A stretch of DNA of 30,587 bases, taken from NCBI GenBank assembly GCA_015179025.1, contig WHUX01000414.1, positions 1 to 30,587 of the forward strand, in the 5' to 3' direction. Source of the stretch: Terfezia claveryi (Eukaryota; Ascomycota; Pezizomycetes; Pezizales; Pezizaceae). The position numbers and the translations under genes were made by a program. The notes below the pieces were generated by a model that worked only from the letters and a program-made list of their open reading frames with translations, was not told the DNA's origin and did no database searches. Below, in pieces: positions 16,930 through 28,096 of this stretch (the first letter of the stretch is position 1; each line of letters begins with the position of its first letter).

Positions 16930-19800
16930 GGTATCATTGGACCCACTCAGTCCTCATCCATATACTAAGGAGTATCCTCTGTAGTTACTCCAAGTAGGAC
17001 AAGTCATATATCAGTTATTATTCACGCAGATTCAGAACCTATTATGGAATCTACTTTTACTATTTACTAATACTTATAAATATAAGCTTGTATGCTTCTT
17101 CTATTAGAACAAGACTTCAATAAAGCAAATTAATCGATTTTTCAAAGATGAGCTGCTACCTCTAGATAGGCCCTAGACAATTACAGTTGGCTATAGGTTA
17201 GTCATACCTGGCATAATAAAATATAAGTACTAATAGACTAACCAGTATAGCAATATAAAGCTGTAGATTTCTACCTTTAAAGAGGAGTAATATTTTTCTA
17301 CCAAGACATTAAACAGTATATATATTATCTTCTCTACTAGAAATCATATACTCAGTATCTGGTTTTCAAACCTTAGAAGGCCTTTAATCAATAAGGAAAT
17401 TGAGTTTATACTAAGATACATATAGGAAAGTAGTAGTAAAATATGTAGGTAGGTTTTTATCAAGTCCCTTATGAAATAAAGAGCTACTAATAGGCTACTA
17501 AATAACCCTTCCAGTTGGCTCAAGCCTAGTACCTGTTCTTATAACATTATATTAAACATGCCTAATAACCCTTTTCTAGCAATAAGAAGTTGTACCCATT
17601 TTCATGAACATAGGGAATATCTCATCAGCTATTCAAAATAAGCTATCAAGCTAAGCATAGATCCTAATAGGCCTATTACCTATTGGCCTGAAACAAACAA
17701 AGTCTTTTAGTAGATTTTTAATCCATAACAAAGAACATGATTCCCTTAATATACAATACCAACTCCTTGAATAAATCTTGGTACCTTTAGTCAGTCTGTT
17801 TGAAGTAAGTTGAAAAAGTATTATCAGATTACATTTAACAATGACTGACTCTATGAAGAAGGGTAGGTCAGAGATACTATATGGAGATAAGAACATTCAG
17901 TGTTGTATACCTATCATATCAATATAGCTTACTGATTACATAGAGAATATAAATATTTATTATATAAAAGTTAACTAGTATCTAATTTATATAGTAAGTT
18001 AGGATTAGCTTGAGTTATTACCTAAATGACTATATACTTAGTGTGACCATACTTATTATAAAAGCCTGTAGATAGCTAACAATAATGATAAGTTGGTCTC
18101 TCCTCCTTTTATTTCTATGCAGGAAGAAAATTAGTTATCAATAATAGGTTAAATACTTTAGATATAAAGCCTATCTAGAATATATATTGGAGTCTCCCTA
18201 TAGTCTACCCAGTGAGCATTGTACATACAGATATACTATATAATATACACTTAGGTGTTCTGAAAGATTTGATGGAGTAGATATAGAGGTTTTTGGAAAA
18301 ATACAAAAGACTTGCAGTTTTCAATAAAATATAGAGTAAGTTGCCACCATACTTAAGATTTACTCTACCATAGAAGCAGTATCACCAAATCATAATATAG
18401 AGTAGCATGGAAATGTAAGGTATGGGACAGGTAATTTTTGATTATTTTATAACTACTATATATTATAAAAAGAATATCAGCTATCTGAGCCTAGCTGCTC
18501 AAGCTGATATGAAAATTGCCATATGAGCTATTCATATACTATTAGACTTTTGCTTAATTGTACAATATCAAAGTCATACTGGAGAGACAATCCAATATAT
18601 AACTAAGTATCTAAAGGATTTCTACAGATATTATCATGTATTTGGTGAATTCTATATAAGTAAGACTAACTATGAGAAAGTAAAGGAGGCTTTTAAGGAT
18701 CTTACAGTAACTCAGGTTTATTAGGGAATGATTTAGGATTAGTTTCTAGCTACTGCCACATTAAAGGCAAATCGAACATTTGCCAATTATCAGGAACGAG
18801 AACTTCTAGTGACCAACATGCTAGCTCAGTTGATATTTAACTACTTAAAGCTGTATCTTCTGACCCATTATATAGAACAGGTTATTCAATTCAGAACCCT
18901 ATCATAGTATTTGATAGAGATAATGGAATCTCTCTACAAGCCTCTGAAAGATGTTTATAAGTGGTCGAATAGGCTTAATATAATAATCTAAATTCTTAAT
19001 ATATATTGAAGAGATCATATATTTAGAATATCGGAGTTGAATTTATATTAATAGGATAAGGATATTTTGTTTAATAGTAACCTAAAGGTTTTGATTATAA
19101 TAATGAGAAAGAATATAGAAAGTATAGCTACCAACTATGACTATTCCAGATTTACTAGCCAACTACTAGTATAGAATGCTATAGCAAAACCCTTATTAGT
19201 TCTTATACAAGTACTCCAAATCCCTAACTTAATTGGCAAGTTTTAGCATTATCTATATACAAATAGTTATTGGGAAGTTGCTACAGTAGATATGGAGGGG
19301 ATTGAAATATACTTAGGGCAATATCTGACTAGCATTACAGTAGTAGTACAGCAATTTTAAGGAGATAGTTTAGAAACTTACCATGTTTACTAGATAGAGA
19401 ATAGGGACTTTAGAAAGTATAAGAATATTAGGGCAGATTGGATTTAGGTTAGGATGAGGCTACAGTTATAAGAGAGTAGTAGACAACTCGATAGTTATAT
19501 AGTAGCTAAACTGGATGAGATTTTCTGGATTTGGAATAGAGTGAAAAAAATATATAAGGTAGTATATATGAGGTTTTTAAGAGTAAAAGAGTCTAGTAAA
19601 CAATATAGTAAGGAAGGGATAATAAAAATGGAAAATATAAGGATAAAGGTGTAATATATATCATCAAGATTTCAGATATAGAGGAGATAGTATATCTAAT
19701 ACTAGTAGAGGCTGAGAGGGTCTGGTTGTTTAATAATAGGATTAATTTTAATATGTGAAATAAGTTATATAATTAGAATAGTTAGGATATTAATGAATAG
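16930..19800 (+). pseudogene. Plavaka/KDZ-type (CACTA superfamily) transposase relic
   Basis: A long ghost reading frame, mainly in the frame of 17081 and 18563, with two frameshifts; nearly all stops are TAG/TAA/TGA for Gln, Trp or Arg. N-terminal: YKLVCFFYQNKTSIKQINRF (17081-17140). Then KIHIGK followed by three stops at a WWW motif (17431-17439; the family has M-x-T-G-x-WWW), and GISHQLFKIS (family IGN-I block). Core: VHTDILYNIHLGVLKDL (18221-18271; family H-P-D-L-L-H-x-x-x-K-G-V-F-K-D-H), LPPYLRF, AIHILLDFCLIVQYQSHTGE (18527-18586), NYLKLYLLTHYIEQ, ESLYKPLKDVYKWSNRLN (18925-18978), and a C-terminal VWLFNNRINFN. Family knowledge: these transposases occur widely in fungi and catalyse cut-and-paste transposition. 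Family assignment rests on motif order recalled, not on a search. Confidence 0.75.
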
Positions 19801-20199
19801 AATAATATGAGAATTAGAAGTATAAGTATTTAAAAATTAAGACCTCAGGTAGTACACAATAAGTATACTTATAACCAGGAGAAGAAAGTAGAAATGGGGC
19901 AGGCAAAAAGTAAATAACAGAGTATAAGAGTAGCTTTGAAAGTATTAAAAGGGAAGCAAATGGTAAAGATATAACTACTATAGAATAGTAAGTATTCTAG
20001 ACATTTCAAGGGCAACAGACTATTAAGGGTAGATAGTGTAAAGTAGATAGGGAATAGTCAGTAGTACTAGAGGATCATAGTGGCAATTACTTAAAAGTTG
20101 ATATTAAGATGATGCTTAGGATCAGGAGGATCATGGTAGTAAATCCTTAGGGGTTAACCTTATGATACATAGGTAATATAGTGTCATAGAGGTGACATG
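19801..20199 (+). other. Decayed coding-like linker after the transposase
   Basis: Lys/Gln-rich frames continue (EKKVEMGQAKSK, SIRVALKVLKGKQMVKI near 19880-19970) with Gln-type stops. The string SIRVAL recurs just before the 37-codon repeats, hinting that this is an upstream, more diverged part of the same repeat domain. Confidence 0.35.
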
Positions 20200-20565
20200 T
20201 AGTCTATTAGAGTAGCCTTGAATAAGAAAGATTATAATAGGCTACTATAGGAAGTAAACATTTAGGTAATAATAGCTATAGGGTGTCAGGGGTAGGACAA
20301 GTATTGATGGAGTATATCAGAGCACCCTGAAGCTAAGAAGGATTATAGTGGGCCACTATAGGAAGTAGATATTAAAGTAACAATAGCCACAGGATATCAG
20401 AAGTAGGATAAGTATTAGGAAAGTATATTAGTGTACTCTGGGACTAGGAATGATTATAATAGGGTACTATAGAAAGTAGACATTAGAGTAACAATAGCTA
20501 TAAGGTGTTAAAGAGAGAACAAGAATTGGTGGAGTATATTAGAGTACTCTATAGAGTATTGGAGT
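20200..20565 (+). repeat. Three 111-bp tandem repeats, ghost 37-residue protein repeat
   Basis: Units start at 20230, 20341 and 20452 (GATTATAATAGG, GATTATAGTGGG, GATTATAATAGG), exactly 111 bp apart, with a partial unit upstream. In one plus frame all three read DY-N/S-x-x-L-(stop)-EVNI/VDI-x-V-T/I-IAI/T-G-C/Y-Q and then K-x-x-W/stop-x-SI-x-x-Y/H. Stops occur at the same place in each unit (Gln expected after LL, PL and VL). The unit is a multiple of three and the frame is conserved, so it was a coding repeat, probably C-terminal to or just downstream of the transposase. Confidence 0.7.
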
Positions 20566-21655
20566 AAGGACAATTCATTTGTAATATTTAAATCTATAAT
20601 ATGTATACCAAATGTATATGAATACAGGACTTTAATATAAAGAGTATACTAAATTTATTACTATTTAACTATATAATAACTTTAAGTTATTATAAGTAGT
20701 TTGTATACTCTTAAAAACTACTTAATAAGTATTTTAGGCTTCTTTTATTAGATTTACTAAAGTATTAAGACTTTTAGTAAGGTCAATAATTTTTACTTTT
20801 TAGTAATTAAATTTAATAGATTTATTTTAAATAATATAAGCTAGTAATTGATAATATTTTTTTTAATTCAAACTTAGTCAAAATAATTAAGTAGAATATA
20901 GTAGTAGTTAGAATAAATACTATAATAAGATATTATTAGTTATCTAATAAAGAAGTTTTTAAAATAGTAGACTAAATTATTATAGTAAACTTAATAAAAA
21001 TAATATTAATTTATTTAAAATATTATTATTATAGAAGCCTATAGTTTTTTTATCTTTAACTATATAATATTATTCTATATTAATATTTTTTAAAGCTATT
21101 GAAATTTTTTTATAAGGTTATAATAATAATTAGCTAATAAATCTAAACTAAATTTATTTTTATATATTTCCTTAATTACTATACTTTTAAAATTATTAAA
21201 ATATTATTAGATTTATTTATTTTTTAATAAATAAGATATTTTAATAGTGAACTTAATAATAAGTATTATTATTTAACTACTACTACTATATACTAAATAC
21301 TATATAATTCTACTAAAATTAAATTATTTTATATATATAAAAATAAGTTTAAATTATAAACTAATACTAAAGTATCTATAATAATATTATAATATAATAG
21401 TACTTCTAGTATAATAATTACTTTTCTTTTTAATATAGTATTTAATAATTAAAGCTAATAACTTTGTAATATTATTATATATTTTTTTATTATTTATATA
21501 AAAAGTATATAAGTCTATATAAATATATATTTTTTATACTAAATATAGAAACTTTAATAAGTCTCTTTTTCTTTTATTGTTTCATTAATATATAGAAAGT
21601 ATGAAATAAAAGCTACTATTAGTTCTCTAATTCTATCTATTCTATATTCTATTAC
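20566..21655. other. AT-rich desert, nothing readable
   Basis: About 1.1 kb almost entirely of A and T, rich in TTA, TAA and ATA steps. It has no open frame of note and no repeat boundary I can define. It is probably an old, fully mutated repeat. Confidence 0.6.
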
Positions 21656-21659
21656 CTAT

Positions 21660-21745
21660 ATTTCACACCCCACACGCCACATGCCACACACCCCACGCCA
21701 CACACCACACACCACACGCCACACCCCACACCCCACACCGCACTC
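21660..21745. repeat. CA-rich simple repeat (CACACC/CCACAC)
   Basis: Irregular repeats of CACAC, CCCCA and CGCCACA with essentially no G runs. It marks the sharp left edge of the island of normal composition. It is not a TTAGGG-type telomere. The Pro/His/Thr-rich plus-strand frame over it is a by-product. Confidence 0.75.
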
Positions 21746-22226
21746 GACATTTTCACATCCGAACTCCCACTTCCTGCATATCAAACCAAGTACAAGCAAA
21801 TACGTACTTCTATCAAGTATCTCAAAAACACCATTTTCTTATGAAAGAATTAGCCAATATAACACCTAAACTCACATTTCAATCTCAAAGGTAAGATGCT
21901 CAAGACCGACGTACATCCAGATAACAACCCAAAAATATTGTATCAGAACATGACAAAACACAAGGCAAAACGAGTGCCACCTTATACGTTTAAATACGTA
22001 AACGTAAACGTAAAACGCTTAAAGCCCATAAAATCAATGATATCCATGTATGCAAAGACAAACCCTAATCAAACGGAGACCGTGGACATGGAAAGGAAAA
22101 CGACACAAAGAACTGGTACCTACAATAGAAAACCAACAACCGAGACAAATGAATTCATAAAACATAAGATAAATATCAACAATGAAAATAAGTGGGAGGG
22201 TAAATTCCGCTTCTCATCACATCAGG
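21746..22226. other. Region downstream of the membrane-protein gene (probable 3' UTR and flank)
   Basis: Sequence of ordinary composition without CpA depletion. It contains a short CGTAAA tandem (near 22000-22014). An open plus-strand frame (21896-22411) runs antisense into the gene's 3' end and shows no domain, so I do not call it. Confidence 0.45.
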
Positions 22227-24122
22227 TTATATTCTTCCACCAGAGCCATGACCAACATGACCTTCTGAACCATCCCCACCACCACCGCTCCAATCCTCCA
22301 AATCACCTCGCAGAGTTTCATTACTGGACAAGGACTCTCCCGATGTTGATGCGTTCAGCGAGACTCCGTCCGCACTCACCCTCCACCCTTCATCCCCTCC
22401 TCTCATACTAACTCTCCTCTCCGCAGTCCCGCCACCCCTTCCTTCCATCTGCCCTGGTACATACCCGCTGAATCCATTTCCCATCCCGACATCAAGATCT
22501 GGATACCCTCCTAGCCCATCCTCAAATGGATTCTCTAACCGTGCCGGTAGAGGAGAAGAATGGCTCATTCCTATGCCCCCACCCATCATACCCCCCACCC
22601 CATTTGGACTAAACCCATCCGCTACACCCATATCCAAATCCACATCCGGGTCTTCAAATGGATTCATCGCGTCACCCACTCTAATGATTGGTGGTGGAGG
22701 TCGATCAACTACCCTCCTATTTCCCTCCCCATCTACGTCCCCCAAGCCCCCAACCCCTACTCCAGATCCACCCATCCCCCCAGCACCGGCTACCGGAGGG
22801 TCGGCTTCTTCAAATGGATTTGGCGGTGCAAGGTGGAAACCGTCTGCCACAGTAACATGATCGCTGTGCATGTTTTCTTCAGCTAGTCGGCCAACTGCAT
22901 CTCGATATTCACGTTTAGTGCGCACAACCGTGTCGTCGGTAATATTACTTGCAATAGATCTTGCTGTCCGCGTAGAGTTTGACCTGGTTGTGCCTGAGGC
23001 AGCCGAAGAGGCTGGGTATGGTGGCACCGTCAAAGAAGATGCTGTAGACAAAGTCCGATCGAGAATAGTATTATTTGAATTACGGTGGCGATGACCACTT
23101 CCTGGAGGCAGTATAATTGACAGTCTTTGGTTCTGCTGCACCATGTCCGGTAGCACCAATGCTTCAGCCTGTCCAGCAGCAGGAGTATTAGACACACTCA
23201 CTGCTCTCGTCTGATCGATAGTCCCCTGTTCCTTCCTCCCCCCAAGCACGCCCCAAAACTTCCGCTTCATTTCCGCTCCACCCTCCACGTCACCACCTGT
23301 ACTCTCCCCACCCTGAACCCTTTTTCTTTTTTTCGCTCTCCATTTGTAGCCCCATATACAACCCATCATCATAAGAACGCTAAGAACCATTGTCAACAAA
23401 ATCAGAGCTACCAGTTTTCCCGTGTCCTTAAACAAGTTCTCAATACCCCGTGAATCGTTCACGATATCCTGTTCTATTGCAAGCGGGATGGTTGTTTCAT
23501 AGTAGCATGTTGTTTTAAATGGTGATCCTTTATCGGTCGAAAAGTGAGCGATCGTGGTACAGAGCGTGGTCGATTCCGGCGAGTCGGTTGCTGTAGTTAT
23601 CCATGTCCATGGGTGACTCGTCGTTGATTCACGCGCTTCGGCAGGAAGCGCAGTTGTTGTCTTTCGTGGACCAGATGAAGCTGTCGTTCTCTCGTATCGC
23701 AGCCTTGTAGTTCTTGAGTATCTATCCAGTTCTAGGAACACTGTCGAGGTTTCAGTTGGAAGCTCCTCTGTCCTCTCTATGGTAGTAGCTGGGGCCTGAT
23801 TAGGCGGGGGAAGATCTGCTTCTGTAGCATTCGGTAGATTGTTGAACGAGTTCCCACCATTGTTATCACTCCCACTATCGTCGTCTGGGACTTCTGTTTC
23901 CTTCGGCTTATCCTCTTTCCGTATTGGGTCGTGGTTGATGTCACTATGGCCATCGCCATCGAAGTCGGGGTTAAAAGGCGCAGGTGGTGACTCTTTCGGA
24001 GTAAAGAGTGGTTCTGTTTTTCCGAATGGCATCGCGGCTGGTGCGTCATCCTCTTCCAGATATCGACGGTGACGTTGGACAGGAGGAGGGCCCGAGATGA
24101 GAAGCTCGTCCCAGTCACCCAT
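22227..24122 (-). CDS. Single-pass membrane protein with NPF endocytic motifs, uncharacterised
   Basis: An uninterrupted 631-codon ORF; ATG at 24122-24120 in good context (A at -3, G at +4). Residues 1-100 are acidic and Pro-rich. Residues about 100-215 are Thr/Ser-rich, as in O-glycosylated wall-facing stalks (with N-x-T at 98 and N-x-S at 222). One transmembrane helix lies at about 237-258 (LVALILLTMVLSVLMMMGCI), followed by the basic KWRAKKRKR, which places the C-terminus in the cytoplasm. The tail (260-631) is Ser/Gly-rich and carries three NPF motifs with acidic context: NPFEEAD (445), NPFEDPD (487), NPFEDGL (531). Two sit in a repeated module (NPFED, PD-x-D-x-x-MG, DGF/NGF). NPF tripeptides bind EH domains of endocytic adaptors such as Pan1/Ede1. 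No signal peptide follows M1; a missed 5' exon is possible (AACAG just upstream of the ATG). The topology resembles wall-stress sensors, without their diagnostic domains. Confidence 0.88.
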   Translation of the reverse strand: MGDWDELLISGPPPVQRHRRYLEEDDAPAAMPFGKTEPLFTPKESPPAPFNPDFDGDGHSDINHDPIRKEDKPKETEVPDDDSGSDNNGGNSFNNLPNATEADLPPPNQAPATTIERTEELPTETSTVFLELDRYSRTTRLRYERTTASSGPRKTTTALPAEARESTTSHPWTWITTATDSPESTTLCTTIAHFSTDKGSPFKTTCYYETTIPLAIEQDIVNDSRGIENLFKDTGKLVALILLTMVLSVLMMMGCIWGYKWRAKKRKRVQGGESTGGDVEGGAEMKRKFWGVLGGRKEQGTIDQTRAVSVSNTPAAGQAEALVLPDMVQQNQRLSIILPPGSGHRHRNSNNTILDRTLSTASSLTVPPYPASSAASGTTRSNSTRTARSIASNITDDTVVRTKREYRDAVGRLAEENMHSDHVTVADGFHLAPPNPFEEADPPVAGAGGMGGSGVGVGGLGDVDGEGNRRVVDRPPPPIIRVGDAMNPFEDPDVDLDMGVADGFSPNGVGGMMGGGIGMSHSSPLPARLENPFEDGLGGYPDLDVGMGNGFSGYVPGQMEGRGGGTAERRVSMRGGDEGWRVSADGVSLNASTSGESLSSNETLRGDLEDWSGGGGDGSEGHVGHGSGGRI

Positions 24123-25090
24123 CCTGGCCCTGTTATTAATGTTAATTAATTTGGAGTCGGTCGATTTTTGCTGGGACGGATTGAACCCGCGGGGCTAAAC
24201 GAACCCAGCCTGGCTGTCGGACAGGAAGGCCTGATCTATATTTTCAGGTGAGGTACGTTAAATATAATTCACAACCAACTCCCCTAGAGTCGCACACAAA
24301 GACTTCTCCGCGGCGCTTGACAGAAATAACACCTTTTACCAACAACGAGTTGGGCCTGGGGGGGGGTGTGAATGACCACTCTAAGTACCAATGCTGTGAC
24401 TTACATAAGAAAGCCAGGCAAAACCAATGCTATATTAACCACACCGAGCAGGCTGCTTCAATTGGCGTGTGTTTTGCTATCCACTGTCCCCTGTGTTGTA
24501 TTCGCCTGTTGAGCGAAGCTATTTGGTTGCTCCCAACGAACCTGAAGTCGCTTCTTCAGAGTGCAATCCCTGCGATTTGAGATTTATCCCCGACCCTTGT
24601 ATTGCACCTATTCTATGGGTCCTGGGCACGTTCTCTACCTAGCTGATCCGATGAAAGACGGTAGGAGGGCAGCCGGTTCGGAACCAGCCTGTCGATGAAC
24701 TTAAGGTTGTCGTCCAGGGGATGGGAATTAATATGCAGCCAAGTTAGGGATGAGCAGTGTCGATGGTGGTGCACATCTGAAGCCAGGGAGAGTTGCTTGG
24801 GCGAAGATGGAGGATGAAGGGACTAAGAGAACTGGATAGCAGAGCGGTAAGGTAAGAACGATAGAATTGCAGGAAAGGTAAACTCTGCTAGAAGAGCTGT
24901 GCTGTGGAAGGCGGTGATCTGAATTCGACCCCTTCCGACAGCTCGGGCTGAAGATGCTGAAGTGAAGTTTCCATGGCTGTACTGTAACTTCCAAACCACT
25001 GCATCGGTGCCCAAATATACCCCAGGGGTGCATATCCAATACTCCAGAGTTTCGCTACCCCACTGGATCTTCTAACCTTCGTTATAAACG

Positions 25091-25120
25091 AAAGTACTTT
25101 GTACTGAGTACGGAGTATAT
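25091..25120. other. GTAC-rich palindromic cluster
   Basis: AAAGTACTTTGTACTGAGTA followed by CGGAGTATAT contains overlapping short palindromes (AAAGTACTTT; GTACTGAGTAC). Similar TACTCCGTACT-like strings recur in many ascomycete genomes; the function here is unknown. Confidence 0.4.
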
Positions 25121-25248
25121 GTCACAAAACAAGGGGAAAATGTATACTATAGACCTTTGTGGATTATTCTTACCAGCGAGCATGCAGTTGGTACCCTTGC
25201 GCTCTCTTTTACTCCTGTTTTCCGAATACCCTGAACCGTCTCCATTCT

Positions 25249-25266
25249 CATGCTTTATTTAGCATG
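25249..25266. other. Small perfect hairpin CATGCT-TTATTT-AGCATG
   Basis: A 6-bp perfect inverted repeat with a 6-base AT loop in otherwise unremarkable intergenic sequence. It is too short to assign a role. Confidence 0.35.
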
Positions 25267-26285
25267 TAACATCCAATGTATCATACCCCGGAGGCGGAAG
25301 TTCGCCCTATGTTACAAGGACTTTAGTATTGGTGGATCACAGACCTGATTTAGATATAGCGCAAATCCCACATCGTGTCGGTACACCGTCGAACGGGAAC
25401 GTATGCCAGGGCTTGGATTGCCTCGCTGCAAGGCAGACAAGGTAGCCTGTGAGTGTAGTACCACCGTAAGTCATCATAATAGAGGAATGAATACATAGTA
25501 CTTTGGACTCTTGAGCATATATATGGTAGATCCTCATTCCATCAGTAAATGACTGGATCAAGACTCATGTCAGCGCCAGCTGGACTAAGTAGTAAGGGCA
25601 GTGACCCCGAACCAATGACGCCTCTGCCGTTACTACTAAGCACATTTTCGCCCTCTCCTTCATGCTTCAAGGTCTTTTAACAGAGGGATCTAAACACATG
25701 TAAAATCATAACTGTCTTTAAATACTCGTACCGGTGCTATGAAAAAACTCACATTGTTGCCAACAAGTTGAAAATTTCCTTGGCCATACGAGATAACCGT
25801 AATGACTGGAAACATAAATGATTCGTGCCTAACTCCTAAAGTCTCCAAGCTATTCTATCTGGCGCCCACCTGGCAACCAGACTACTGTTAACCATATGGG
25901 CTCATGGTAGAGCGAATATACCGAACACAACTATTCCGTCTTCGGTACCATGATACCATGTACTGCAATATTACATTAAGTGCAGGAAACGGAGCATGAT
26001 TCTGGTGTGGGATAAAGGAAATATCCTCCCATAACCCGAGATCGAATGACCTAGTCCGGTTGGCACTAGGAAATGACCCTCTTCTAAGCATGGATTTGAC
26101 GAGCACGAGTAGCTTACTAAATACTGACCTCTCTCGGGGTCAATCTCTTCTAAACGGCCTGAGCTTTCAGGAAATAAGGAACCTATACAGTGGGTGTTGC
26201 ACACAGCACTAAGTTGTATAGATGAATGTCGCCTTTGAAGGGGCAAGAAGAAGGATTTCCATCTGCATTCATAGTTTTGATTGAT

Positions 26286-28096
26286 ATTCCTATCTCAATT
26301 ATTGATATGAGTATTTAGAGACTCTATTACCAGGAATAACAAAATTCAATTCTACATACAGGTATAATAATTGACAATTTTATGTGATTCTTATTCTATT
26401 AGGATTATATTTAATAGTTAAAGTTGTAGGCTATTTTTTTTTTTTTTAAAAAATTCTGTACTCTGATTTGACTTAATATCATATAACAAAAAGTAGTGAA
26501 ATTAACCATCCTAATTTTGATAGTGTCTGCTTCAACTCTACCAGTTATAACTATATAGTAATCTAACTAGTTCTATCTAATATAAATTTCTATCTACTAA
26601 CTTCTTATATATAATATATTCCTAGTATGAAGGCATCTACTATATTGCCCCTCTAGTACTTCTATTTATTTTTGCTATTAGTGCTTTACTTTAATTTATA
26701 CCTATATCTATAATAGCTGAAGTGAGTACTAATATTTCCAAATAAAATATTAAGCTAGTCTTTATAGAATATTATGACTTTTATCTTACTATTATATATA
26801 TCTAAGCTATTTTAAAACCTTTCTAATAATATTTAGTTAAAAGAGATATATCAATTCTTATTCTATAAAAAAGTTAGGTATAATTAGATTAATAATTACT
26901 AATTCAAAGTACCTAAAGTATATTCTTTACCTAATTAAACTATTTTAGCTTATGTTACTTTATAGTTAAGTATTAGAAAAAATATTAGACTATAAAGTAA
27001 GATTTCTATATATATCTATTTTTTAAAGTGTATTTAACTTATTTAAAGAGTATTTTAATTAATAATATAATTTTATCTTAAAGAAGTTAGATTTAAGTAT
27101 TGAAGTAAAGATTCTCCTAAGTATCTTATTGATACTAATATAGCTACTTCCTATTACTTTAGATAATATAGTTTGATAGGCTAGTAGAAACTATTAACTT
27201 TAATTAAATATTATTATTCATAATAATTAGTTTAAAATCTAAAACTAATTCTAATAAGTATATAAACTTAAATTTACTTTAACAAATCCTATAAAATAGC
27301 AAAGTAGAAACTAAAAGGCTATTACTATATTTATTATTCTCATTTTCTATTTATATTAAAATTTAGTTTTATAGGTTTATAATAGAGGAAAATTCCAAAT
27401 TTTTGAAAAGTATTAATTATTAGTATTTTATATAAAGTAGATAAAAGATAGTAAATCTCTTAGTACTATCTCTAGTTACTAGCTTATATACTGGCTTAAC
27501 CTATAAGATACTATATATATAGAAAATCTCCTATTAGAATAGCCTTATACAAATTTAAATTAATTTTATTATTGAAGCCTATAAAGAAATTTTCTAAAAG
27601 AAAACTTTTATATATAAAAGTAAGAATAAAGCTTAATATTAATCTACAAAGAAGAATACTTAGGTAAAGCTATGTATATACTAGTTATATAAATAAAGTA
27701 TCTACTATATAGCATTATAATAATAATTTAGAGTTTATTAGCTAGGAGTTTTTAACTAATATAGTTACTTAGTATAAAGGATTGTAAGTAGCATTTATAA
27801 TAGTATATATATAGAATAAGTATATTAAGAGTCTTTAAACAAAGTAATACTATCATTTAAGAGGTTACTAGATATATATCTTAGTACTATTATATACTAA
27901 ATATTTATATCTATATAAGATTATATATTTATAGTTATACTATAGAATTATATATACTTCTAAAATATCTATAAGTATTCTATACTACATGTTAGCTATA
28001 TATTTATTTATAGATGCCATTATGTATATTTACTACTTTTTATTATCAGAAAAGAAAATAGGTTATTTCTAGTATCTCTAAAGATAGTATTGCTAC
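26286..28096. other. AT-rich desert, nothing readable
   Basis: About 1.8 kb with an abrupt onset of TpA-rich sequence, including a T15/A6 run near 26430-26455. No frame, LTR or TIR can be defined. It is likely an old repeat mutated beyond recognition; its right edge is the family B LTR. Confidence 0.6.

Larger units (their letters stand above)
24123..26285. other. Unique region upstream of the membrane-protein gene; no gene recognised
   Basis: About 2.1 kb of ordinary composition holding only short overlapping frames with no domain (minus 25039-24728, 25561-25337, 26246-25971). The first few hundred bases presumably include the promoter and 5' UTR of the minus-strand gene. A G-run of nine occurs around 24358-24366. 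A hairpin and a GTAC-rich palindromic cluster are listed separately. A gene with several introns or a non-coding RNA cannot be excluded. Confidence 0.5.

Noticed and set aside
21660..21745. Possible telomeric repeat
   Set aside because: CACACC/CCACAC units are irregular and unlike TTAGGG; this is a simple repeat.
21896..22411. 171-codon plus-strand ORF overlapping the 3' end of the membrane-protein gene
   Set aside because: The last 185 bp are antisense to the gene, the composition is low-complexity (His/Pro/Lys/Asn) and no domain is visible; more likely the gene's 3' UTR read backwards.
22560..23094. Plus-strand ORFs inside the membrane-protein gene
   Set aside because: They are antisense shadows of its Pro/Gly/Ser-rich coding sequence.
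23777..24118. 113-codon minus-strand ORF in a second frame within the membrane-protein gene
   Set aside because: An out-of-frame shadow of the same strand; biased residues and no domain.
24165..24225. tRNA-like string (minus strand GGGTTCAATCC) upstream of the membrane-protein gene
   Set aside because: The T-stem does not pair (mismatches at two of five positions) and no acceptor or anticodon arm can be drawn.
24380..24440. Possible upstream signal-peptide exon of the membrane-protein gene (hydrophobic minus-strand stretch before a GTAAGT)
   Set aside because: The hydrophobic frame has a TGA upstream and no ATG between it and the putative splice site, so it cannot supply a start as read.
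24728..25039. Minus-strand ORF of 103 codons (and ORFs at 25337-25561, 25888-26246)
   Set aside because: Overlapping short frames with mixed composition and no recognisable domain or splice pattern.
26286..28096. Possible decayed Copia or LINE coding region
   Set aside because: A few weak RT-like strings appeared in reverse frames, but no ordered set of motifs could be followed.
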